Positions 1 to 7,066 of a stretch of 14,994 nucleotides of DNA are shown piece by piece. Positions within the stretch are counted from its first letter, which is position 1. Each line of letters opens with the position of its first letter. Under the pieces are notes generated by a model. That model was given only the letters and a program-made list of their open reading frames with translations, was not told the origin of the DNA and ran no database searches. The stretch spans positions 1 to 14,994 of the forward strand of contig JALRHE010000069.1 of NCBI GenBank assembly GCA_023253235.1. Reading direction: 5' to 3'. This DNA comes from Steroidobacteraceae bacterium (GTDB taxonomy: Bacteria > Pseudomonadota > Gammaproteobacteria > Steroidobacterales > Steroidobacteraceae). The position numbers were made by a program, and so were the translations under genes.

Positions 1-873
1 TAGCCCAAAATGTCGACGAAGTTGTGCTCGGCAGTTGATCTTTCCTTTTAAGTCATGCTGATCGTACTGAGTAGGTAGATACGTGTCGTGACGCGGATCC
101 CAAGTGCCGTAGTCAACGCCATTGAGAATGCCGGTCAACCGGTCATCGCGAGCGCGAACGACAGCATCGAGGCCACCACCGTGTTTGCCGCGACTGATTT
201 CTTCCGCATACGTCGGGCTGACTGTGGTGACGCGGTGGGCAAGCAGCATGCCTGCTTTCAGGAAGCAGAGATCACCAAAGAATTCGAGCGGGCCGTAAGG
301 CGCTGCCAGCCAATGCGCAAGCCCGAGTCGTCCGTAGTCGTGGGGAGGAAAGCGGCCCGGATAGTCGATGTTGTGAATCGTAAATACGGTTTTGACGGGC
401 GGCCAGGTTTCGGTCAGATAGGCATGCGCGAGTGCCGGGTGCCAATCATGAACATGCAGCACGTCGGGGCGCCATTGCCGATCGAGCTCGCCCGCAGCGA
501 GCTTGGCCGCTGCCCAGCCCAGCATGGCAAAGCGCAGCAGATTGTCATTCCAGTCGCCGCCGTGAGGGTGGGAGTAAGGATTGCCGGGGCGTTGAAACAA
601 CGCAGGTGCATCAACCACGTAAACAGCAGTTTTACGGCCGGGAAGAAATCCATACCAGATGCGCATCGTCGCCGTGCCGAAGAGTCCTGCCGCTTCATAT
701 ACCGGCGTCGCACTTTCCAATGCCGTCATGATCGCAGGGAATCCGGGAACGACGGTGCGCGCATCAACGCCGATCTTGGCGAGCGCCTCTGGCAAAGCTG
801 CAGTGACGTCCGCAAGACCGCCGGTTTTTACCCACGGGAATAATTCGGTCGTAGCGTGGAGTACGCGAGTCAT
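1..873 (-). CDS. glgA: Glycogen synthase (ADP-glucose type, GT5), C-terminus cut by window edge
   Basis: Transfers glucose from ADP-glucose to the growing alpha-1,4-glucan in the cytoplasm. I translated the minus strand from the ATG at 873-871; the frame stays open to base 1, giving 291 residues of a protein usually about 480-520 aa long. The N-terminus carries the ADP-glucose-binding motif KTGGLADV (about residues 17-24). Further along are HPHGGDWNDN, HVHDWHPALAHAY, TIHNIDYPG, VSPTYAEEI and NGVDYGTWDP, in the order expected for the N-terminal starch-synthase catalytic domain. The C-terminal Rossmann domain lies outside the window. The start ATG overlaps the glgC stop in an ATGA quartet (873-870), which implies translational coupling behind glgC. 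The family assignment is very secure. Only the missing C-terminal half is unverified. Confidence 0.96.
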   Translation of the reverse strand, partial: MTRVLHATTELFPWVKTGGLADVTAALPEALAKIGVDARTVVPGFPAIMTALESATPVYEAAGLFGTATMRIWYGFLPGRKTAVYVVDAPALFQRPGNPYSHPHGGDWNDNLLRFAMLGWAAAKLAAGELDRQWRPDVLHVHDWHPALAHAYLTETWPPVKTVFTIHNIDYPGRFPPHDYGRLGLAHWLAAPYGPLEFFGDLCFLKAGMLLAHRVTTVSPTYAEEISRGKHGGGLDAVVRARDDRLTGILNGVDYGTWDPRHDTYLPTQYDQHDLKGKINCRAQLRRHFGL

Positions 874-2138
874 GGATCGAGGCGATCGATCATCGATTGC
901 GTGATCAAGGTAACGCCATTATCGCTGCGTACAAAGCGTCGGGCATCGTGCTCCGGGTCTTCGCCAACGACGAGTTCAGGTGGTACTTGGCAGTCTCGAT
1001 CGACGACGACTCGATGCAGCCGAGCGCCACGACCGATTTGTGCGCCGGGTAGTACGACACCGAGTTCGACGATGGCATTGGAGTGCACACGAACGCCCGA
1101 AAACAGCAGCGAGCGTTCGACCGTGCCTGACACGATGCATCCGCCCGATACGAGCGATTCGATCGCGATACCGCGACGCTCGTCGGAGTTATGTACGAAT
1201 TTGGCGGGCGGCAACTGCGGCTGATATGTCCAAATAGGCCATCGGTCATCGTACAAATTCAGCAAGGGGACGGTAGCCGTGAGATCAATGTTGGCGTCCC
1301 AATATGAGTCGAGCGTGCCGACATCGCGCCAATACGGTTCTGCATCCGTGCTGCGATTGACCGCGCTGCTTTCGAAGCGATGCGCAACGACTCGACCTTC
1401 GCGAACGAGCCTAGGGATCAGGTCGCGACCGAAGTCGTGAGTCGACGCCGGATCTTGCGCATCACGCGCAAGCTCGCTGAGCAGGAATGCAGTATCAAAA
1501 ATATAAATTCCCATCGAAGCCAGTGAGCGATGAGGGGAGTTCGGCAAGGTCGGTGGGTCGTGCGGTTTTTCGACAAAATCGGTGACTACGTCATCGTCGC
1601 TCGTATGGAGGATGCCAAAGCCAGAGGCTTGCTCTTTCGGGACCTCGACACAGGCGACCGTGCATCCACGTCCGTGCTCAACGTGGTGCGCCAAGGCGAT
1701 CGCATAATTCATCTTGTAGATGTGATCGCCAGCCAAAATAATCGTGTAGTCGCAATTGAAGCTTTTGATTACTTCTTGGTTTTGATGAACGGCATCAGCG
1801 GTTCCTTGATACCAGACGTCGCTGCCCATTCTTTGGTTGGCAGGCAAAACCTGCACAAATTCATTGAGCTCGCCGCGCAAAAAGCCCCAGGCCATTTGAA
1901 TATGCCGAATGAGGCTATGGCTCGTGTACTGGGTCAGTACCGCGATGCGTCTAACGCCGGAATTGACCGCGTTTGAAAGCGCGAAGTCGATGATTCGAAA
2001 TTTGCCGCCGAAGTGGACGGCGGGTTTGGAGCGTTTGGCAGTGAGGTCGAGCAGGCGACTGCCCCGACCACCGGCGAGCACGATCGCGGCGGCTCGGCGC
2101 GGCAGATCGAGGCTGGCCACGACATCGTTGCGAATCAC
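870..2138 (-). CDS. glgC: Glucose-1-phosphate adenylyltransferase (ADP-glucose pyrophosphorylase)
   Basis: Makes ADP-glucose and pyrophosphate from ATP and glucose 1-phosphate, the committed step of bacterial glycogen synthesis. The 422 aa length is normal. Residues about 17-62 hold the nucleotidyltransferase signature LAGGRGSRLLDLT, then KPAVHFGGKFRIIDFALSN and NSGVRR. Later come YRGTADAV-like YQGTADAV, ILAGDHIYKMNY, FVEKP, SLASMGIYIFD, DAEPYWRDVGTLDSYW, LPPAKFVHN and the C-terminal beta-helix motif SLVSGGCIVSG. These match the enterobacterial enzyme nearly block for block. The Ala of the usual RAKPAV activator/substrate segment is Ser here (RSKPAV). I chose the GTG at 2138-2136 because a GGGGGG tract (2151-2146) sits 7 nt upstream and no in-frame ATG precedes the nucleotide-binding loop. 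First gene of a glgC-glgA pair, divergent from the channel gene. Confidence 0.96.
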   Translation of the reverse strand: MIRNDVVASLDLPRRAAAIVLAGGRGSRLLDLTAKRSKPAVHFGGKFRIIDFALSNAVNSGVRRIAVLTQYTSHSLIRHIQMAWGFLRGELNEFVQVLPANQRMGSDVWYQGTADAVHQNQEVIKSFNCDYTIILAGDHIYKMNYAIALAHHVEHGRGCTVACVEVPKEQASGFGILHTSDDDVVTDFVEKPHDPPTLPNSPHRSLASMGIYIFDTAFLLSELARDAQDPASTHDFGRDLIPRLVREGRVVAHRFESSAVNRSTDAEPYWRDVGTLDSYWDANIDLTATVPLLNLYDDRWPIWTYQPQLPPAKFVHNSDERRGIAIESLVSGGCIVSGTVERSLLFSGVRVHSNAIVELGVVLPGAQIGRGARLHRVVVDRDCQVPPELVVGEDPEHDARRFVRSDNGVTLITQSMIDRLDP

Positions 2139-2251
2139 GTGAAAACCCCCCGCTCCATCTTTCTAGTTGAATTAATCCGTTTTGGAGCGATGCTAGGAGG
2201 CCATATCCCGTCGGATTCTTCAACGGGGTCTGCTGCTCTGAGGATGACAAT
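2139..2251. promoter_or_regulatory. Divergent intergenic region between glgC and the channel-CNB gene
   Basis: This 113 bp spacer must hold the leftward glgC promoter and probably a rightward promoter for the channel gene. On the plus strand TTGAAT (2167-2172) is followed 16 bp later by GATGCT (2189-2194), a poor sigma70-like pair. A 7 bp stem with one G-U pair (2205-2211 with 2223-2229, 11 nt loop) lies in the presumed leader of the channel gene, 22 bp before its start. No convincing CRP-type TGTGA-N6-TCACA site was seen. That is notable given the CNB domains nearby. The regulatory role follows from position; the individual boxes are tentative. Confidence 0.4.
2241..2244 (+). promoter_or_regulatory. 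Ribosome binding site supporting the GTG start of the channel-CNB gene
   Basis: AGGA lies 7 nt before the GTG at 2252 and 10 nt before the next codon, ATG at 2255. The spacing favours GTG 2252, although either start gives practically the same protein (one residue difference). A three-codon ATG frame (2244-2255) overlaps the site and looks incidental. Confidence 0.5.
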
Positions 2252-3358
2252 GTGATGAAGCTGAATTGGCCCGAGTATCTGAGTGAGTTCTTCGGCACGG
2301 CGATCATGATGGCGATCGGTATCGGGGCGGTCGTCTTCATGTGGTCCGAGGGCAGCGTGATGACCGAACTCATTCCCTCGGAGCCGTGGCGCCGACTAGC
2401 GACCGGCATGCTGTTTGCGGGCGGCGGCACCGCAGTGGTGCTGTCACCGCTTGGTCAGCGTAGTGGTGGGCATCTCAATCCTGCGATGACCTTTGCATTT
2501 TGGTTGCGCGGCAAGATCACCCACACGGACGCCGCGATGTATGCGCTCGCTCAGACCTTGGGTGCCGTGCTTGGCGTTTTGGGTGTTGGTGCTGTCGCAA
2601 GCGAGGCTGCTGCGACCGTGAACCTCGGCATGACGACGCCCGGCTCGGGTTACTCTGCGACTGTCGCGTTGGCGGCCGAGCTGATTATTACTTTCTCGTT
2701 GATATTTCTGGTTTTTTGGGCGGTCGATCGCCGTTCTGTCGCGCGCTATACACCCTATCTAGCAGGCGTACTGATTGCCGTGTTGGTGATGATCGAAGCG
2801 CCGATCTCCGGAACGAGTTTGAATCCGGCCCGAAGTCTCGCGCCGGCTGCACTCATGGGGATGTTCGAGCACCTCTGGTTGTACTTCGTGGGGCCGATGG
2901 CGGGTGCCGTGTTGGCGGTCGTTGTCTATCGCGGTATCGGTGGAGAGACGACGGCGACGGGTTGCGCCAAGTTGCACCACACCGATCAATATCCTTGCCT
3001 TTTTGAAGGATGCGGCTACCGACGGATTCCAGCAGGCACCGTGTTGGTGCAAGAGGGGGCGGAGTCTGATCGCGCGTACATGATCCGTCGCGGTGAGGCA
3101 GAGGTACGAAAAGCCCAAAAAGACGGGAACTACGCGGTAATCGCGCGGCTTGGCCCTGGCGATTGGGTCGGTGAGATGGGCTTACTGCTCGACTTGCCCC
3201 GTTCGGCATCGGTCATCGCAGTGAATGATCTCGAGGTCGAGCCGATGACCCGAGAGAATTTTGAGCACCTTATTGGGGCACACCCCGACGAGGCGCTGCG
3301 CTTGATGAAGCAATTAGCAAGTCGGTTGCACCAAGCGGATCAGCGGCACACGCTTTGA
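2252..3358 (+). CDS. Aquaporin/MIP-family channel with fused C-terminal cyclic-nucleotide-binding domain
   Basis: An inner-membrane water or small-solute channel carrying its own cytoplasmic ligand-binding domain. Residues about 5-230 form six membrane helices plus two half-helices with both channel signatures: GGHLNPAMT (NPA at 76-78) and SLNPARS (NPA at 191-193, followed by the selectivity-filter Arg 194). Position 179, which aligns with the pore His of water-selective AqpZ, is Val, so strict water selectivity is doubtful. Residues about 238-254 form a Cys/His-rich linker (C238, H242, H243, C249, C254). Residues about 255-350 are a CNB domain: the phosphate-binding cassette GEMGLLLDLPRSASV (307-321) keeps Glu308 and Arg317, the equivalents of CRP Glu72 and Arg82. 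Ordinary bacterial aquaporins are about 230-250 aa, against 368 here. One uninterrupted frame, so the fusion is real in this sequence. The transported solute is unknown. Confidence 0.9.
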   Translation: MMKLNWPEYLSEFFGTAIMMAIGIGAVVFMWSEGSVMTELIPSEPWRRLATGMLFAGGGTAVVLSPLGQRSGGHLNPAMTFAFWLRGKITHTDAAMYALAQTLGAVLGVLGVGAVASEAAATVNLGMTTPGSGYSATVALAAELIITFSLIFLVFWAVDRRSVARYTPYLAGVLIAVLVMIEAPISGTSLNPARSLAPAALMGMFEHLWLYFVGPMAGAVLAVVVYRGIGGETTATGCAKLHHTDQYPCLFEGCGYRRIPAGTVLVQEGAESDRAYMIRRGEAEVRKAQKDGNYAVIARLGPGDWVGEMGLLLDLPRSASVIAVNDLEVEPMTRENFEHLIGAHPDEALRLMKQLASRLHQADQRHTL

Positions 3359-3552
3359 TGGCGAGACTCGATCTAAAAATGATCGTCGATCACTTTCGTC
3401 ATCAGAATTTAATGCGCACCCGCTTGTTTTCATTTCGGGAAAGATCCATTCTGAACCGATAGACGCGGGGTCTAGCCGGCTCCGCCGTGACAACAACAAC
3501 GACGAATGACCAGCCGAGAAGAGCTGGCGCGACGTTCTGATTGGGGGGTTAA
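3359..3552 (+). promoter_or_regulatory. Intergenic leader with palindrome and -10-like box ahead of the glucosidase operon
   Basis: This 194 bp spacer is the only sizeable gap before seven closely spaced genes, so it is the likely operon promoter. TTTAAT (3408-3413) matches the -10 consensus at five of six positions. No good -35 hexamer lies upstream. Instead the -35 position (about 3385-3390) falls inside a perfect 13 bp palindrome with 6 bp arms, TGATCGTCGATCA (3380-3392), as one might expect for an activator- or repressor-controlled promoter. A 5 bp stem with an 8 nt loop (CCAGC 3510-3514, GCTGG 3523-3527) and a GGGGGG tract (3543-3548), 4 nt before the glucosidase ATG, complete the leader. 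GATC-type palindromes are common in this DNA, so chance is possible. No terminator for the channel gene was recognised. Confidence 0.35.
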
Positions 3553-6228
3553 ATGGGTAAAGCCAAGCAGACGGCCGAGCATGAGCGGCTGTCACAAGCC
3601 CGTGGTGGTTCTCCGTGGTATCGCTGGGGGCCATACCTGAGCGAACGTTCCTGGGGAACGGTGCGCGAGGATTACAGTTCCAACGGTGCGGCCTGGAATC
3701 ACCTGACCCACGATATGGCGCGAAGCAAGGCCTATCGCTGGGGCGAGGATGGCCTCGCGGGCGTATCCGATCAGTATCAGTTGTTGTGTTTTTCTTTGGC
3801 GCTGTGGAATGGCCGTGATCCGATCTTGAAGGAGCGGGCGTTCGGCTTGATTCCAGCCGAGGGCAATCACGGCGAAGATCTCAAGGAGTACTACTTCTAC
3901 ATCGACAGTACTCCGACCCACAGCTACATGAAGTACCTTTACAAGTACCCGCAAGCGGAGTACCCGTACGAGTGGCTGGTGCGAGAGAACGCGAGTCGAC
4001 AGGGCCGCGGGCCGGAGTTCGAACTGCTCGATACCGGCACCTTCGACGAAGATCGCTATTTCGACGTCTTCGTCGAGTATGCGAAAGAAGGGCCGGAAGA
4101 TCTCTGCGTGCGTGTCGAAGTCTGCAATCGCGGGCCGGACGACTCGGAAATTCACCTGATTCCGCAACTTTGGTTCCGCAATATTTGGGGCTGGGGCGCG
4201 AATAAGAAGCGTCCGCCGAACATCAAGCTCGGCGCTAAGCGCGGTAAGCAAGTTCGTTTGGTTGCCGATGACAGTGAGGCCGACGGCCTCACCAATCTGC
4301 CGTTCAAATATCAGCTCGGAAAACGTTACCTTTCAGCCGAGGCTGACGGCGAAGCGCTCTTCACCGATAACGAATCGAACGTCGAGCGTCTGTACGGCGT
4401 GATGCCCGAGAACGGTCGGCGTTTCTACAAAGACGCGTTTCATCGTCACATCATTCACGGTGAAACGGCTGCCACCAACCATGACCAGGAAGGCACGAAA
4501 GCCGGCATCCATTATCGCCGTGTCGTCCCGGCACGTGGTTCGGTCGTGTTCCACTTCCGTTTGTCCGACGACGGCAATGCGTCACTGAGCGACGTCGACT
4601 CGGTGATCACCCGTGCGCGGCGTGAGGCGGATGAGTTTTATCAGACCATCCATCCGAAGGGTGCGACGGAGGACGAGTGCCGCATTCAGCGACAGGCTTT
4701 TGCGGGCATGATGTGGTCAAAGCAGAACTACATCTTTGATGTCGAACAATGGCTCAAGGGCGACAACCCGAATTTGCCCCCGCCGGAATCACGTAATCAC
4801 ATTCGCAATCAGCACTGGCGCCATCTGAACTCGATGCGCGTGCTGTCGATGCCGGACAAATGGGAATACCCGTGGTTCGCTGCGTGGGATCTCGCGTTCC
4901 ACACGGTAGCGATTGCGATCATCGATCCTGACTTCGCCAAGCAGCAGCTTTGGTTGATGTTGTTCGAGCAGTTCCAGCACCCGAACGGGCAGATTCCTGC
5001 CTACGAGTGGGAATTCTCCGATCTGAACCCGCCGGTCCATCCGTGGGCCGTCTGGCGCGTCTACAACATGGATCGCGTTCGTTCTGGCACGGCGGATCGT
5101 GCATTTCTCGAACGCTGCTTCCACAAGTTGCTGATCAACTTCGCTTGGTGGATCAACAAGGTCGACAGTCGCGGTAACAACGTCTTCGAAGGTGGATTCT
5201 TGGGACTCGACAACATCACGTTGTTCGACCGTTCCGAAAAGCTGCCGGGTGGCGCGGTGCTGGAGCAGTCCGATGCGACGGGTTGGATGGGTCTTTTCTG
5301 TCTCAACATGATGCGTATCGCGCTTGAGCTCGCAAAAGAGAACAAGACCTACGAGAGCCTCGCGACGAAGTTCTTCCAGCACTACGTCTACATCGGTGCA
5401 GCGATGAAGCGTCAGGGCGGACGTGATCACGACTTGTGGGACGACACCGATGGGTTCTTCTACGACGTGTTGCGTTACCCGGACGGTCACTACGAGAAGA
5501 TCCGCGTTCGCTCGATGGTCGGACTCATTCCGATGTATGCGGTCGAGCGTCTCGAGACCGATTGGCTGAAGCAGTTCCCTGAGTTCAGTTCGAACCTCAA
5601 CTGGTTTATGAATAATCGTTCCGAGCTGGTGGGACGCTGCATTTCGCGGATCGCCAATCCCGAAGGAGAGACGTTGGCGATGACCATCGTCGATCGTCAG
5701 CAGCTCGAGCGCATGCTGCAGTGGCTTTGCGATCCCGAAGAGTTCATGTCGGATTACGGCCTGCGCAGTCTCTCGCGTGCGCACCTCGCGCATCCGTTCC
5801 GCTTGGGCGGTAACGAGGTCGGTTACGAGCCCGGTGAGGCGGATTGCAAGATCAAGGGCGGCAACTCGAATTGGCGTGGCCCGATTTGGTTCCCGACTGC
5901 CTTCCTCATGATCGAGTCGCTACGCAAGCTCGCTAAAGCTCATGGTAACGATCTGAAGGTGACCGATCGTTATGGTAAGAGTTGGACGATCGACGAGATC
6001 GCCCGTACTCACGCCAACAGGTTGATCGCCGTGTTTGCACGCGATGCGAACGGTCGTCGACCCGAGTACGGCAATATCGAGAAGTTCCAGTCGGATCCGC
6101 ACTGGCGCGACTACCTCACTTTCCACGAGTACTTCCACGGCGACACGGGCGTGGGTCTCGGTGCATCCCACCAAACGGGTTGGACCGGCCTCGTTGCTTC
6201 GTTGATCGACGAATGGCGTTCCCACTGA
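3553..6228 (+). CDS. GH63/MGH1-like glycoside hydrolase (probable alpha-glucosidase)
   Basis: Probably removes glucose from a small alpha-glucoside or oligosaccharide in the cytoplasm; there is no signal peptide. The 891 aa protein has an N-terminal beta-rich region with aromatic motifs (PWYRWGPYLSERSWGTVREDYS, about 21-42), then an (alpha/alpha)6-barrel region from about residue 370. In the barrel, YPWFAAWDLAFH supplies Asp446 and FHEYFHGDTG supplies Glu859. By analogy with E. coli YgjK these are the likely general acid and general base. NWRGPIWFP (773-781) and SHQTGWTGLVA near the C-terminus are also typical of the family. The natural substrate cannot be read from sequence: glucosylglycerate, trehalose-like sugars or glucan fragments are all possible. 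First gene of the operon, 30 bp before a glucose dehydrogenase, which fits glucose as the product. Confidence 0.85.
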   Translation: MGKAKQTAEHERLSQARGGSPWYRWGPYLSERSWGTVREDYSSNGAAWNHLTHDMARSKAYRWGEDGLAGVSDQYQLLCFSLALWNGRDPILKERAFGLIPAEGNHGEDLKEYYFYIDSTPTHSYMKYLYKYPQAEYPYEWLVRENASRQGRGPEFELLDTGTFDEDRYFDVFVEYAKEGPEDLCVRVEVCNRGPDDSEIHLIPQLWFRNIWGWGANKKRPPNIKLGAKRGKQVRLVADDSEADGLTNLPFKYQLGKRYLSAEADGEALFTDNESNVERLYGVMPENGRRFYKDAFHRHIIHGETAATNHDQEGTKAGIHYRRVVPARGSVVFHFRLSDDGNASLSDVDSVITRARREADEFYQTIHPKGATEDECRIQRQAFAGMMWSKQNYIFDVEQWLKGDNPNLPPPESRNHIRNQHWRHLNSMRVLSMPDKWEYPWFAAWDLAFHTVAIAIIDPDFAKQQLWLMLFEQFQHPNGQIPAYEWEFSDLNPPVHPWAVWRVYNMDRVRSGTADRAFLERCFHKLLINFAWWINKVDSRGNNVFEGGFLGLDNITLFDRSEKLPGGAVLEQSDATGWMGLFCLNMMRIALELAKENKTYESLATKFFQHYVYIGAAMKRQGGRDHDLWDDTDGFFYDVLRYPDGHYEKIRVRSMVGLIPMYAVERLETDWLKQFPEFSSNLNWFMNNRSELVGRCISRIANPEGETLAMTIVDRQQLERMLQWLCDPEEFMSDYGLRSLSRAHLAHPFRLGGNEVGYEPGEADCKIKGGNSNWRGPIWFPTAFLMIESLRKLAKAHGNDLKVTDRYGKSWTIDEIARTHANRLIAVFARDANGRRPEYGNIEKFQSDPHWRDYLTFHEYFHGDTGVGLGASHQTGWTGLVASLIDEWRSH

Positions 6229-6246
6229 TTTAGCTGCTCAAACAGC

Positions 6247-6251
6247 AGGAG
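6247..6251 (+). promoter_or_regulatory. Ribosome binding site of the glucose dehydrogenase gene
   Basis: A full AGGAG core lies 7 nt before the ATG at 6259. Few other junctions in this operon have such a canonical site, so this gene may be translated independently and more strongly than its neighbours. Confidence 0.7.
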
Positions 6252-6258
6252 TCATTTC

Positions 6259-7065
6259 ATGTCATACCAACCTTTGAAAGGTCAGAAAGCGCTCGTGACG
6301 GGTGCGAGTTCCGGCATCGGCGCCGGTGTTGCCATCGCGCTCGGTCAAGCCGGTGCCGACGTGGTCGTGAACTACGCGGGTAATTCGGCGGGAACGATTC
6401 CGGTCATTGCCGCGATCGAAGCTGCCGGCGGTCGTGCTATCGCGGTGCAGGCTGACGTTTCCGACGAAGCCCAAGTCGAGGCGATGTTCGACAAGATGAT
6501 GGCGGAGTTCGGCGGCGTCGATATTCTCGTGAACAACGCGGGTCTCCAACAGGACGCCGCGTTCCACGACATGACCTTGGCGCAGTGGAATAAGGTCATC
6601 AACGTCAACTTGACGGGTATGTTCCTCTGCAGCCGTCGCGCTGTTCGCGAAATGATGAAGCGCGGCGTTCAGCCGGGTAAATCGCCGGCTGCCGGCAAGA
6701 TCATCTGCATGTCGTCCGTGCACGAAGTCATTCCGTGGGCCGGTCACGTGAACTACGCGGCGTCGAAGGGCGGCGTGAAATTGTTCATGCAGAGTCTGTC
6801 GCAGGAAGTGGCACCTCTGAAGATTCGTGTGAACTCGATCGGGCCAGGCGCTATCGCTACGCCGATCAATCGTCCGGCATGGGAAACGCCCGAAGCTCTC
6901 GAGAAGTTGCTCGAGTTGATCCCGTACGGTCGTGTCGGTCAGCCTGCTGATATCGGTAAGGCTGCCGTATGGTTGGCATCCGATGATTCCGATTACGTCA
7001 ACGGCCAGACGATTTTCGTCTGCGGCGGTATGACGCTCTATCCGGAGTTTGCAGACGGCGGTTGA
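6259..7065 (+). CDS. Glucose 1-dehydrogenase, short-chain dehydrogenase/reductase family
   Basis: Oxidises glucose to gluconolactone with NAD(P)+ in the cytoplasm. The 268 aa protein is a classical SDR: TGASSGIG (14-21) binds the cofactor, NNAG is at 92-95, and the catalytic Ser153, Tyr166 and Lys170 fall in the expected S-x12-Y-x3-K arrangement. Several stretches match the Bacillus glucose dehydrogenase subgroup rather than generic SDRs: MSSVHEVIPW (151-160), GPGAIATPIN (195-204) and the C-terminal GGMTLYPEF. NY after the second strand (about 38-39) suggests dual NAD/NADP use. The gene lies directly behind a glucosidase and 1 bp before an FAD/Fe-S oxidoreductase, which fits a source of reduced nicotinamide for the downstream redox chain (inference). 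The sugar specificity is likely but not proven. Confidence 0.88.
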   Translation: MSYQPLKGQKALVTGASSGIGAGVAIALGQAGADVVVNYAGNSAGTIPVIAAIEAAGGRAIAVQADVSDEAQVEAMFDKMMAEFGGVDILVNNAGLQQDAAFHDMTLAQWNKVINVNLTGMFLCSRRAVREMMKRGVQPGKSPAAGKIICMSSVHEVIPWAGHVNYAASKGGVKLFMQSLSQEVAPLKIRVNSIGPGAIATPINRPAWETPEALEKLLELIPYGRVGQPADIGKAAVWLASDDSDYVNGQTIFVCGGMTLYPEFADGG

Positions 7066-7066
7066 G

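Noticed and set aside
88..843. Long plus-strand open frame of 251 codons
   Set aside because: It is the antisense shadow of glgA; the minus strand carries all glycogen synthase motifs.
1951..2430. Minus-strand frame across the glgC/channel spacer, which might be an extra small gene
   Set aside because: Overlaps both glgC and the start of the channel gene in other frames and shows no domain or ribosome site.
3470..3490. Possible rho-independent terminator after the channel gene
   Set aside because: There is a short AGCCGGCT palindrome but no following T tract and no extended stem.
2139..3552. CRP-type operators, sought because CNB domains are nearby
   Set aside because: No TGTGA-N6-TCACA-like pair was found in either intergenic region by eye.
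4789..5793. Minus-strand open frame of 334 codons
   Set aside because: Lies wholly inside the GH63-like gene. Its translation is rich in Arg, Glu and Val with no recognisable motif, as expected for antisense of GC-rich coding DNA.
3553..6228. Glycogen debranching enzyme or GH13 alpha-amylase, suggested by the neighbouring glg genes
   Set aside because: No GH13 active-site blocks are seen. The WDLAFH and HEYFHGDTG motifs fit an (alpha/alpha)6 GH63-type enzyme.
7049..7066. TTG start for the FAD/CNB/Fe-S protein
   Set aside because: The only GGAG nearby is 1 nt from the TTG, too close. The ATG at 7067 begins just before the FAD-binding strand and follows the upstream stop by 1 nt.
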